A stretch of 6,662 nucleotides of DNA. Source: DATBFX01 sp036558305 (GTDB taxonomy: Bacteria; Chloroflexota; Chloroflexia; Thermomicrobiales; UBA6265). The notes under the pieces are model-generated. The model was given only the letters and a program-made list of their open reading frames with translations, was not told the DNA's origin and did not search any database. Position 1 is the first letter of the stretch. Each line of letters opens with the position of its first letter. Shown piece after piece: positions 1 through 6,557 of this stretch. The stretch lies in contig DATBFX010000615.1 of assembly GCA_036558305.1 (NCBI GenBank), forward strand, positions 1-6,662, read 5' to 3'. A program made the translations under genes and the position numbers.

Positions 1-36
1 GCATCCTTCGTGGTGCATTTGCGTGGTAATTCAGGG

Positions 37-109
37 AGCGGGGGACGGGACTCGAACCCGCGACAACCTGCTTGGAAGGCAGGCACTCTACCAACTGAGT
101 TACCCCCGC
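37..109 (-). tRNA. tRNA-Gly, anticodon TCC
   Basis: The reverse complement folds into a full 73-nt cloverleaf. The 7-bp acceptor stem is GCGGGGG/CCCCCGC with discriminator U73, as expected for tRNA-Gly. The D-arm is ACTC/GAGT with the GG pair in its loop. The anticodon stem is CCTGC/GCAGG with loop CTTCCAA, giving anticodon TCC at 74-76, which reads GGA/GGG. The T-arm has the standard TTCGAGT loop. The 3' CCA is not encoded: the bases after the discriminator read CCC, so CCA must be added enzymatically. It is the second gene of a two-tRNA unit, 21 nt downstream of tRNA-Pro. No clear terminator is visible in the 36 bases left before the window edge. Confidence 0.97.
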
Positions 110-130
110 GTGGACCGGTGCCGCGCCGAG

Positions 131-203
131 TCGGGGTGAGAGGACTCGAACCTCCGACCTCGGCGTCCCAAACGCCGCGCGCTACCGACTGCGCCACACC
201 CCG
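131..203 (-). tRNA. tRNA-Pro, anticodon TGG
   Basis: The reverse complement gives a 73-nt cloverleaf. The acceptor stem is CGGGGTG/CACCCCG with A73; the C1:G72 pair plus A73 is the bacterial tRNA-Pro signature. The D-stem is GCGC/GCGC. The anticodon stem is CGGCG/CGCCG with loop TTTGGGA, giving anticodon TGG at 168-170 followed by G37, as usual for proline tRNAs. The T-loop is TTCGAGT. CCA is not encoded (CTC follows the discriminator). It is the promoter-proximal gene of the Pro-Gly pair, starting about 15 nt downstream of the predicted transcription start. The UGG anticodon can read several or all proline codons by wobble. Confidence 0.97.
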
Positions 204-224
204 TCGGATTCCGACACCGCCGCG

Positions 225-254
225 AGTATAGTCAGCCGCCGAAACGACTGTCAA
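225..254 (-). promoter_or_regulatory. sigma-70 type promoter of the tRNA-Pro/tRNA-Gly operon
   Basis: On the minus strand a perfect -35 box TTGACA (249-254) is followed after 18 bp by TATACT (225-230), a 5/6 match to the -10 consensus. Predicted transcription starts near 218, just upstream of the tRNA-Pro 5' end at 203. A strong promoter with a short leader is what a stable-RNA operon needs. The start site itself is inferred from spacing. Confidence 0.85.
227..232 (+). promoter_or_regulatory. possible divergent -10 element on the plus strand
   Basis: The -10 region of the tRNA promoter also reads TATAGT on the plus strand (5/6 match to TATAAT), overlapping the minus-strand TATACT. It could fire transcription toward the P450 gene from about 239. 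The best-spaced -35 sequence on this strand (TCGGAT, 204-209) is poor and there is no extended -10 TG, so any activity would be weaker than that of the tRNA promoter. Confidence 0.25.
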
Positions 255-257
255 ACC

Positions 258-296
258 GAGACCCTGTGTAGATCGCCCTTGGTCTCCCCAACCAAG
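258..296 (+). repeat. two overlapping, mutually exclusive inverted repeats
   Basis: GAGACC (258-263) is perfectly complementary to GGTCTC (281-286), with a 17-nt loop. CTTGGT (278-283) is perfectly complementary to ACCAAG (291-296), with a 7-nt loop. Both use bases 281-283, so only one hairpin can form at a time. They could be an operator, a leader-RNA switch ahead of the P450, or chance in short 6-bp arms. Transcription of this region is not proven. Confidence 0.3.
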
Positions 297-521
297 ATCC
301 CGGTGCGCGCCCGTTCGGAGACACCGTTGTCGTTTCCGGCCGTGGTCGTTACCATTGGCCGGACACGGCCCGCGAGGGACACCGTTCCGAGTCGGATCTC
401 TCTCCCTCTCCTGCCCAACCTCTCTCCCAACGCCAAGCGGCACCGTGTGCGGCAAGGAGATGCCCGCGGCTGGGCTACCCGCCCGCGCCCGACGATCCCT
501 CCTCGCACGGGCGGTAAAAAG

Positions 522-528
522 AAAGGAG
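522..528 (+). promoter_or_regulatory. ribosome binding site of the P450 gene
   Basis: AAAGGAG lies 5 nt before the ATG at 534. It decides the start: the longer open frame from 279 has no such site, and the protein from 534 begins like a normal short-tailed bacterial P450. Confidence 0.85.
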
Positions 529-533
529 CCGCC

Positions 534-1682
534 ATGACCGACCGACCGCCCCCCGACTGGGATCCACGCGATCCGTCCGTGCTCCGCGACCAGCCCGCCG
601 CGTACGACCAAATGCGGGAGCGGTGCCCCGTGGCCTACAGCGAGTTTTTGGGGTGGTCGCTGTTCCGGCACGGTGACGTCACCGCCGTCCTGAGCGATCC
701 CGAAACGTACAGCAGCGCCTCAAGGCACCTGGCCGTTCCCAACGGCATGGACCCGCCGGAACACACGTTGTACCGACGTGTTCTCCTTCCTCACTTTGGT
801 CCAGATCGGATGTCCGCGCTCGAACCACAATGTCGACACGTCGCCACCGATCTGGTGAGGGCGTTGCTCGCACGCGGCGTATCGAACTTCGTCGCCGAGT
901 TCGCCCATCCGTTTCCCCTTCGGACACTCTGTCTCTTCGTCGGCTGGCCGGTGGAAAGCTGGGAGTACCTCCACGGCTGGACGCACGGCAATCTCGAGGC
1001 GTCGCTCTCCCACGACCGGGCCAGGGCGCAAGACCTCGCCCGCGGCTTTACGGAGTATGTCGAGACATCGCTGCGCGAGCACAGGGCGGCCGGTGATGCC
1101 GCCCCCGACGACCTCCTGACCAACCTCATCAGAACCGAGGTGGCGGGCAGACCGTTGAGCGACGAGGAGATCGTCAGTCTCTTGCGCAACTGGACGGCGG
1201 GTCAGGGAACCGTCGGCTCCGCGTTGGGCAACCTCGTCTTCTTTCTTGCGGAACACCCTCAACTGCAACAGCAACTGCGCGAGGCGCCGGCGACGATTCC
1301 CGCCGCGATCGAGGAGCTTCTCAGGGTCGACGGGCCGTTGGTCGCAAACCGCCGCACCGTCGCACGAGACGTGGCGATCGAGGGTCGACAGATCGGCGCG
1401 GGGGAGCGGCTGACGCTGATGTGGATCGCCGCCAACCGAGACGGACGCGCTTTTGCCGACCCGGAGGCGGTCCGGTTCGACCGCGACCAGGGAGCAAACC
1501 TCCTGTTCGGCGCGGGCATCCACGATTGCATCGGCGCACCGCTGGCGCGATTGCAGATGCGCATCGCGCTGGAGGAGATGCTGGCACGCACGACGGAGAT
1601 TCAGATCGACCGTACCGCGCCCGTGAAACCTGCCGTCTATCCCGGCAACGGGTTCTTGGAGCTGCCCGTGCGCCTGACGTGA
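534..1682 (+). CDS. cytochrome P450 (soluble bacterial type)
   Basis: A 382-residue heme-thiolate monooxygenase, near the usual 380-420 for soluble bacterial P450s, with no signal peptide or membrane anchor, so cytosolic. Visible motifs are the helix-C DPPEH (73-77); an I-helix segment AGQGT (222-226); the K-helix ExxR as E261-L-L-R264; ANRDG with F-x-D-P (300-310); and the heme-binding FGAGIHDCIG (325-334) followed by APLAR, with Cys332 the axial thiolate. The I-helix keeps Thr226 but has Gly225 where the usual acid (Asp/Glu) sits. Preceding NWT (219-221) recalls a proteobacterial/actinobacterial P450 group I associate with an NWT-x-G start to helix I; that placement is from memory. The family normally takes electrons from a ferredoxin and ferredoxin reductase, but neither is adjacent. 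It is divergent from the tRNA operon and convergent with the giant gene, so apparently monocistronic. Substrate unknown. Confidence 0.95.
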   Translation: MTDRPPPDWDPRDPSVLRDQPAAYDQMRERCPVAYSEFLGWSLFRHGDVTAVLSDPETYSSASRHLAVPNGMDPPEHTLYRRVLLPHFGPDRMSALEPQCRHVATDLVRALLARGVSNFVAEFAHPFPLRTLCLFVGWPVESWEYLHGWTHGNLEASLSHDRARAQDLARGFTEYVETSLREHRAAGDAAPDDLLTNLIRTEVAGRPLSDEEIVSLLRNWTAGQGTVGSALGNLVFFLAEHPQLQQQLREAPATIPAAIEELLRVDGPLVANRRTVARDVAIEGRQIGAGERLTLMWIAANRDGRAFADPEAVRFDRDQGANLLFGAGIHDCIGAPLARLQMRIALEEMLARTTEIQIDRTAPVKPAVYPGNGFLELPVRLT

Positions 1683-1942
1683 CGGTCCGTTCGCGGTTTT
1701 GCCCACCCTCGTTGAGTTGCCGTCTCGGCCGGTGGATGGGCGGCTGGAGGCGATGACCGCTGGCGCGACCGGTGATGGGCGCGGTACCGACTGGCAGACG
1801 GCACCAGCACGACCGCGGGCGTCTCCATCCCGCCGACGCGTAGGGGAGGAGCCCGTAGAGGGTATCCGTTCCACGGTGGCGGCGGGAGCGCACGCGCGGT
1901 TCGGATCCGCAGGGCGGAGGTCTGCACCCCGTGCCGCCTCGT
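1683..1942. other. convergent intergenic region, P450 / giant membrane protein
   Basis: These 260 bp lie between two converging stop codons. Open frames here are GC-rich overruns of antisense frames with no recognisable protein. Two weak hairpins are seen. CCG-TTCG-CGG followed by TTTT (1687-1700) lies 4 nt after the P450 stop, but its stem is only 3 bp. GGCGG (1913-1917) pairs with CCGCC (1934-1938) just downstream of the giant gene's stop, without a T-tract. Neither is called as an intrinsic terminator. No repeat, RNA or small gene is recognised. Confidence 0.5.
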
Positions 1943-4900
1943 TCACGTGGCAGGCGGCAGCACCCGGTACACCGTCGTCGTGCCCGACTGGAATGCCACC
2001 TCGAGCGAACTCCCGACCATGCCGTCGAAGGCGGCGATCCCGTCCGTCGGATTGGTCGGCACGCAGTCGTTGCCGGCGATCTCGGGGTAGAGCCGTTCTA
2101 ATTGCCCGACCACGACGTAGCGCACGTCGTACTTGCGGAGGATGGCGAGTTTCGTCTCGACGTCGGGCGATGCATAAAGTTCGTGGACATCGGCGACCCG
2201 TTCGGGCAGGCCGTCAGAGGGGCGCTGCTGCGTTTCGTGGCGCTCCCAGCCGATGATCGTCGGCAAGCCCGTGTTGATCGAAATGCGCGAACCGTTGCAG
2301 CGGTACGGACCGATGCTCGCCTCGGCGACAACCGGCGATCCGTCGACGTGCTCGTTGAACCAGTCGATCGCCGCACGATCGTCGGCAAACGAGATCTCCC
2401 CGCCGTCCACGGTCGGTACCGTTCCGTAGTTCATCCAATCGAATGCGTTGAGCGTGCCCGGACCGGGATGACCCGCGAACCGCTCCTCCAGCCGCGGTTT
2501 CGTCGCCAGGAGGGGATAGGCGAGCGACGCCAGGACGACCACGGCGCTGACCGCAACACCCACCGCTGCCCACCGTGGACCCGCCACCGACGTCGGTGAC
2601 ACCGGGCGTTCCGGCGGCACGAACACCGGTTCGTCGACCTCTTCGAGCGACGCCGGTGTCGGCACGATGCCCAGGCGAGGACCCGCGGTGGACGCGCCAA
2701 GGCGCACCTGGCTCCGATCGACCAGCAAGGCGATCGAGGCAGCGCCGGCAAGCGCGAGCAAGACCCAGACCTGGTTGTAAAACTTGAAGACCGTATTCAT
2801 CCGGTACCAGTCGGTCGTCACCAGGTCGTCCGCGAGAAACACGACCTCGACCCCACCGGCGACGAGACCCGCGGCGGCCACCAACGCACCCGAAAACCGT
2901 TGCTCCGCCCCCTCACCCCGCAACCAGACGACGACACCGGTACTCGCCAACGTCAGGGCCAGACCGAGCACGAGCCGGTCGGTGGCAACCGCGATCAGCG
3001 TCGCTCCGAAACCCAGCACGATCACCCCGGTCACCACCTGGGCTCTCCGGTTCTGCCGGATCGAACCCGGCAGACCGGCCGCCGCGAAAATCACCGCCGC
3101 CGTCATCACGATCGCGATGCGGATCGCCGCCGCCCCCGCCGACGATCCACCCGCGGTCAGACCCGCCGCCAGCAGAAGGGCACCGAGTACCACCAGCGGC
3201 GCAAGCGGCAGTTCGGGGAAGAGGCGCCCGTCTCGCGTCACCCCGATCAAGCACACGACCAGCCCGAGACCCACGATCGCGAGCAGACCACCCAGGTGGT
3301 CCAACCACTCCCACAAACCCGTTGTCGAGCGAACCCGCTCCACCGATCCAAACAACGCGACATAATGCCTGTGGAACGGGAGATAGAGCAGGTACGCGAG
3401 TCCGCCCGTGATCGCCGCCGTCACCGCCGTCAGCGACACCCGCACCGCCCATCCCCGGAGACCCGACGTCGCCATGAACATCGACACGACGGCCAGCCCC
3501 GCGTAGACCGGGACGTCCCAGGCGTTTGTCGGGAACAGCGCCCCCAAGGAGACGACCAGGAGCGCCAGTCGAACGCCCAACGTGACTCGCGCGGCGCCAC
3601 TCGCCGGCGTGTCGGAGACGGCGAGAACCGTCATCCTCGGTTCGCGCGCGATCGCGAGGCAGAGGCCGATGACGAGAACCGTCAGCGGCAACGCGACGAC
3701 GTGCGCGTGCAGATCGGCGTATAGACCCGTGAAGTAGGGAAACTCGTCGATCGCGAAGGGGATCACCCGGCTCGCCTGCCAGGTCAGTCCGACGAACGTC
3801 GGGACGTATCTGTCCGGGAAGACCCTGACGACCTGGGAAATCGCCTCCAGATTTCCGATCCCGACCAGGAGCAGCGCGCCGGCCAGGCCCCCGACGATGC
3901 CTGCCGAGCGCTTCCTCGTCAACCCTCGACCCAACGTCGCCGCCACGCCGAACCCGGCGCTCGCCAGGAGCGCGATCATCGTCGGCTGCGCCAGGTTGAA
4001 GGCGATCTCCGTCGGGATTCCCGTCAACTTGAAGCTAAAGGCGACGAGGTAGAGGCCGTAGTAGTAGTAGTTGATGTAGCCATCGGCAAACCACGGATCG
4101 TACGGCGGAAAGTGCGCACTCCGCAGTATCGCGTTGATGTGCGCGAACTCCATCGGTTTCTCCCCACCCCAAAACGGGTGCCACGAATCCGGATTGATCC
4201 ACCGGAAGAGGAGAAACAGGGCGAAGACGAACCAGAAGACCGCCTCGCCCGTCATCGCCGTCCGCCGCTGGTAGTTCGATGGACGTCTGACCAGCGATCG
4301 ATTGCGCACCAACAACCAGGTCAAAGCGACGAGTCCGACGGCGACCGCCGCCCAAACCGCCCGAAACGAGATCAGTTCAACACTCGCGCCGATCCAGACC
4401 AGATAGGCCGCCACGATCAACGCGATCAATCGCGCGAATGACCAGCCGGCATCGGCAAATCGCCCAAATGCGATCCTCGCCAGCGGCAATCCGACGACCT
4501 GCAAGAGGACGAGAAGCGCCACCCAGACGATCAGCGCGACCGCCGAGTTCCCCGTGAGCGCGACGCTCCACCGTCCATCTGCCACGACCGGCAGCTCGCC
4601 GACCGGTTGGTCGAGCATCAACGACGTGCTCTCGTGCCTGGTCGGTTCGAACGGTTGCGCGACCGCGTGCGCCATCAGCGCGTCGTAGGTGTCTCGGGCG
4701 ACGAGCGAGTGCTTCTGGTAGATCTGTACGAGTGGGTGATCGTAGTTGAGGAACGCTTCATCGGCCGATTGGTCGTCCACCCGCACCGAACCAACACCCG
4801 GAAATCGCTCGAAGCTCGCCGCCAAATGGAACCCGAGCGTACCCGAGCTCAGCAATTCGTAATACCGGTTCTGTACCGGGTATCGCCACGGGAGTTGACC

Positions 4901-6451
4901 GACGCCGCGCTCGATCCGATTCGAGGCGACGACGACGTAGTCGACCCGTTGGAGATCCTGGTAGAGCTGGTCGGCGACTTCGGCCGGTTTCCTGTCGCCG
5001 TAGAGATCGATCCCCACCGCCTGGTACTGAAAATCCCACGGGGTCAACCCGGTACCAAACGGTACGGGCAAGGCGTCGTCCCATGTCTCAACCCCGAGCA
5101 CGCTCCCGGTCGGTACGTTGTCGTAGATCCACCGTGACGCCTCCAACCGGGTGTTCGGCGCGGCGTAGATCGACTCAAACGACGCGGCCCAGAGCAGGAC
5201 GCCGGCGAGCGCGGCGGCCGCGAACGCGAAGCCCCCGCGCCGCCCAATCCGACCCCCAATCAGGCGCGTCAGCGAATCCAACGCCAGGCCGCCGCCGATC
5301 GCGAGCGCCGGCAAGAGCGGTGCCCAATAGCGAAGAAACTTGGTCTCCGGCAACAAAACGACCAGTCCTTGCAGCACGAGCCACGCCGCGACCACGAGCC
5401 GCGCCGGAGTCGGTCGCCGCCTCAGCGTGTGCAGGAGCAGCACCACGCCCGCGGCGCACAGCAGACCCGCTACCGGTCCGAGCCCCCATCGGACCAATTG
5501 TTCGGCTTGGTAGATCACCGGGGTCGTCCCGACGTACTGTCGCGTGTAGGGGGCATCGATCGTCCCGCGGACGATGCCAGACTGCACCCGCAATTGATGG
5601 AGGTACACCAACGGGCGGGCCAACGCATATGGCTCGAACAGCCCGAAGCCGATCACGCACGCCGCTCCGGCGATCGCGAGACGCGGCAGGACCGTAGACA
5701 TCACCTCGACCGATGAGGCACCCCACTGCCACCGCTGCCACCCGACCAACACCGCCGCGAACGCGACGACGGCCGCCAGCGGTACGACACTCCCCTTCGT
5801 CGCAAGCGCGAGACCGCACGCCCCACCGGCCGCGGCGAACCTGCCGAGTCCGCCGCCGTCCGCCGCGCGCGCCGAGCACAGGAGCGTCAACGCGACAAAG
5901 AAGGTCAACCAACTGTCCGTCGTGAAGAAGTGCGCGAGCTGGATCGCCATCGGCGCCAGCGCGTACAAGGCCGCGCTGAGCAAACCGACCCGGCGGTCGA
6001 ACAGCCGGCGGCCCAGGAGGTAGACCAGCAGCACGGTGCCGGTATCGAAGATGGCCGAAAGGGCGCGGCCTACCTTGTGGACGTGATCGAAGTACGCCGT
6101 CCACTTCGTCCCGGTTACCCAGGTCATGACCGACGCTACGAGATCGGTGACCAGGACCGGCAGCGCCCCGTACGCATACTGCCGCGGCTCCCCCGTCTGT
6201 GGGTCGTCCGAGCGCGGGTTCAGCCGCGACGCGGCCGGGTCGAGCAAATTGTCGAGGTCAGGGGGCCAATCGAACGAGATCCGCGTCGCCGCGACCTCGA
6301 CCATGTGGAGCTCGTCGGGATGGAGCAACCGTCCTTCGTCCCAGTCGAGCCGGTAGACCCGAAGGGCGAAAGCGGCGATCAGCAACGCGACGAGACCGAG
6401 CGTCGTGGGGTCGGGTCGGACGGCGATTCGCTTCAAGCGCGGGACCCTCAT
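1943..6451 (-). CDS. giant GT39-like glycosyltransferase / DUF2298 (Chlor_Arch_YYY) fusion membrane protein
   Basis: 1502 residues, polytopic, probably about 28-30 membrane segments by eye. N-terminal module: a GT39/PMT-type GT-C fold. After TM1 (about 15-33) comes an acidic loop HPDE (44-47), then Asp179 in FFTTD, a TKG turn (218-220), and a KFLRYWAPLLP motif (371-381). An extracytoplasmic domain covers about 426-630 and ends in YDHP (570-573). Four TMs (632-751) lead to the DUF2298 module: EKPME (764-768), PPYDPWF (782-788), the signature YYYYG (795-799), EFPYF with DLHAH (903-917), NAWDVP (976-981) and RMNTVFKFYNQ (1217-1227). A Pro-rich, probably cytoplasmic linker (1246-1292) precedes the last TM and a second soluble domain (1320-1502) with GWERHE (1401-1406). 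Known for the family: GT39 enzymes transfer sugars from polyprenyl phosphates; DUF2298 function is unknown. The ATG at 6451 is chosen because TM1 follows directly, a -10 box lies just upstream, and the longer GTG start at 6556 would abut fmt. Confidence 0.88.
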   Translation of the reverse strand: MRVPRLKRIAVRPDPTTLGLVALLIAAFALRVYRLDWDEGRLLHPDELHMVEVAATRISFDWPPDLDNLLDPAASRLNPRSDDPQTGEPRQYAYGALPVLVTDLVASVMTWVTGTKWTAYFDHVHKVGRALSAIFDTGTVLLVYLLGRRLFDRRVGLLSAALYALAPMAIQLAHFFTTDSWLTFFVALTLLCSARAADGGGLGRFAAAGGACGLALATKGSVVPLAAVVAFAAVLVGWQRWQWGASSVEVMSTVLPRLAIAGAACVIGFGLFEPYALARPLVYLHQLRVQSGIVRGTIDAPYTRQYVGTTPVIYQAEQLVRWGLGPVAGLLCAAGVVLLLHTLRRRPTPARLVVAAWLVLQGLVVLLPETKFLRYWAPLLPALAIGGGLALDSLTRLIGGRIGRRGGFAFAAAALAGVLLWAASFESIYAAPNTRLEASRWIYDNVPTGSVLGVETWDDALPVPFGTGLTPWDFQYQAVGIDLYGDRKPAEVADQLYQDLQRVDYVVVASNRIERGVGQLPWRYPVQNRYYELLSSGTLGFHLAASFERFPGVGSVRVDDQSADEAFLNYDHPLVQIYQKHSLVARDTYDALMAHAVAQPFEPTRHESTSLMLDQPVGELPVVADGRWSVALTGNSAVALIVWVALLVLLQVVGLPLARIAFGRFADAGWSFARLIALIVAAYLVWIGASVELISFRAVWAAVAVGLVALTWLLVRNRSLVRRPSNYQRRTAMTGEAVFWFVFALFLLFRWINPDSWHPFWGGEKPMEFAHINAILRSAHFPPYDPWFADGYINYYYYGLYLVAFSFKLTGIPTEIAFNLAQPTMIALLASAGFGVAATLGRGLTRKRSAGIVGGLAGALLLVGIGNLEAISQVVRVFPDRYVPTFVGLTWQASRVIPFAIDEFPYFTGLYADLHAHVVALPLTVLVIGLCLAIAREPRMTVLAVSDTPASGAARVTLGVRLALLVVSLGALFPTNAWDVPVYAGLAVVSMFMATSGLRGWAVRVSLTAVTAAITGGLAYLLYLPFHRHYVALFGSVERVRSTTGLWEWLDHLGGLLAIVGLGLVVCLIGVTRDGRLFPELPLAPLVVLGALLLAAGLTAGGSSAGAAAIRIAIVMTAAVIFAAAGLPGSIRQNRRAQVVTGVIVLGFGATLIAVATDRLVLGLALTLASTGVVVWLRGEGAEQRFSGALVAAAGLVAGGVEVVFLADDLVTTDWYRMNTVFKFYNQVWVLLALAGAASIALLVDRSQVRLGASTAGPRLGIVPTPASLEEVDEPVFVPPERPVSPTSVAGPRWAAVGVAVSAVVVLASLAYPLLATKPRLEERFAGHPGPGTLNAFDWMNYGTVPTVDGGEISFADDRAAIDWFNEHVDGSPVVAEASIGPYRCNGSRISINTGLPTIIGWERHETQQRPSDGLPERVADVHELYASPDVETKLAILRKYDVRYVVVGQLERLYPEIAGNDCVPTNPTDGIAAFDGMVGSSLEVAFQSGTTTVYRVLPPAT

Positions 6452-6460
6452 ACTGCCGCC

Positions 6461-6490
6461 ATTGTACTTTTGCGTCGAACCGACGGTCGA
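6461..6490 (-). promoter_or_regulatory. candidate promoter of the giant GT39-DUF2298 gene
   Basis: On the minus strand, TCGACC (6485-6490, 4/6 match to TTGACA) is followed after 18 bp by TACAAT (6461-6466, 5/6 match to TATAAT). Usual spacing puts the transcription start near 6454, only about 3 nt before the ATG at 6451. That would make the mRNA nearly leaderless, in keeping with the lack of a Shine-Dalgarno sequence before this ATG. Confidence 0.5.
6473..6485. repeat. 13-bp palindrome in the divergent promoter region
   Basis: CGTCG-AAC-CGACG is a perfect 5-bp inverted repeat around a 3-bp centre. It lies almost entirely in the spacer of the candidate minus-strand promoter, where a bound repressor would block RNA polymerase. 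Short arms in GC-rich DNA may be coincidental. Confidence 0.3.
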
Positions 6491-6557
6491 GGCGGGCGCA
6501 CCTCGGCGACCATGCCCTCCCACGGTGAGCCGCGTAGCGATGGAGACGCACCTCACG

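Larger units (their letters stand above)
204..533. other. divergent intergenic region, tRNA operon / P450
   Basis: This 330-bp stretch separates the minus-strand tRNA promoter from the P450 start. The P450 reading frame is open back to 279, but the extra 85 codons encode a low-complexity Pro/Arg/Ser-rich string without P450 features, so I treat it as non-coding. It contains two overlapping inverted repeats (258-296), a 9-bp direct repeat GACACCGTT at 320-328 and 378-386, and a pyrimidine-rich tract around 396-430. One weak plus-strand promoter candidate is TTGTCG (327-332), 17 bp, TACCAT (350-355), matching 4/6 in each box. No RNA family or small gene is recognised. Confidence 0.6.

Noticed and set aside
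9..27. CGTGGT direct repeat downstream of tRNA-Gly as an attachment site
   Set aside because: Two 6-bp copies only, not matching the tRNA 3' end, and no integrase in the window.
10..231. Plus-strand 73-codon open frame across the tRNA genes
   Set aside because: It is the antisense translation of the two tRNAs. Strings such as RDSNPRQPAWKAG and GLEPPTSA are the well-known spurious peptides obtained from tRNA-Gly and tRNA-Pro antisense strands.
279..533. 85-codon N-terminal extension of the P450 frame
   Set aside because: Low-complexity Pro/Arg/Ser-rich sequence with no P450 features, while a good ribosome binding site directly precedes ATG 534.
1683..1700. CCG-TTCG-CGG hairpin plus TTTT as a P450 terminator
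   Set aside because: The stem is only 3 bp plus possible wobble pairs and the T-run is 4 long, too weak for a confident intrinsic terminator.
1913..1938. GGCGG/CCGCC hairpin as terminator of the giant gene
   Set aside because: There is no T-tract on the minus strand, and 5-bp GC arms are expected by chance in this sequence.
720..1946. Minus-strand open frame of 408 codons antisense to the P450
   Set aside because: The plus-strand frame carries all P450 motifs. The antisense protein has no recognisable domain and is explained by high GC with few stops.
2784..3724. Long plus-strand open frames antisense to the giant gene
   Set aside because: Arg/Pro/Thr-rich shadow translations of a GC-rich coding strand, without convincing start signals or family motifs. 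The same applies to those at 4607-5137 and 5083-5697.
6554..6556. GTG as start codon of the giant membrane protein
   Set aside because: It abuts the divergent fmt start, the extra 35 residues look non-conserved and polar, and a -10 box lies downstream of it.
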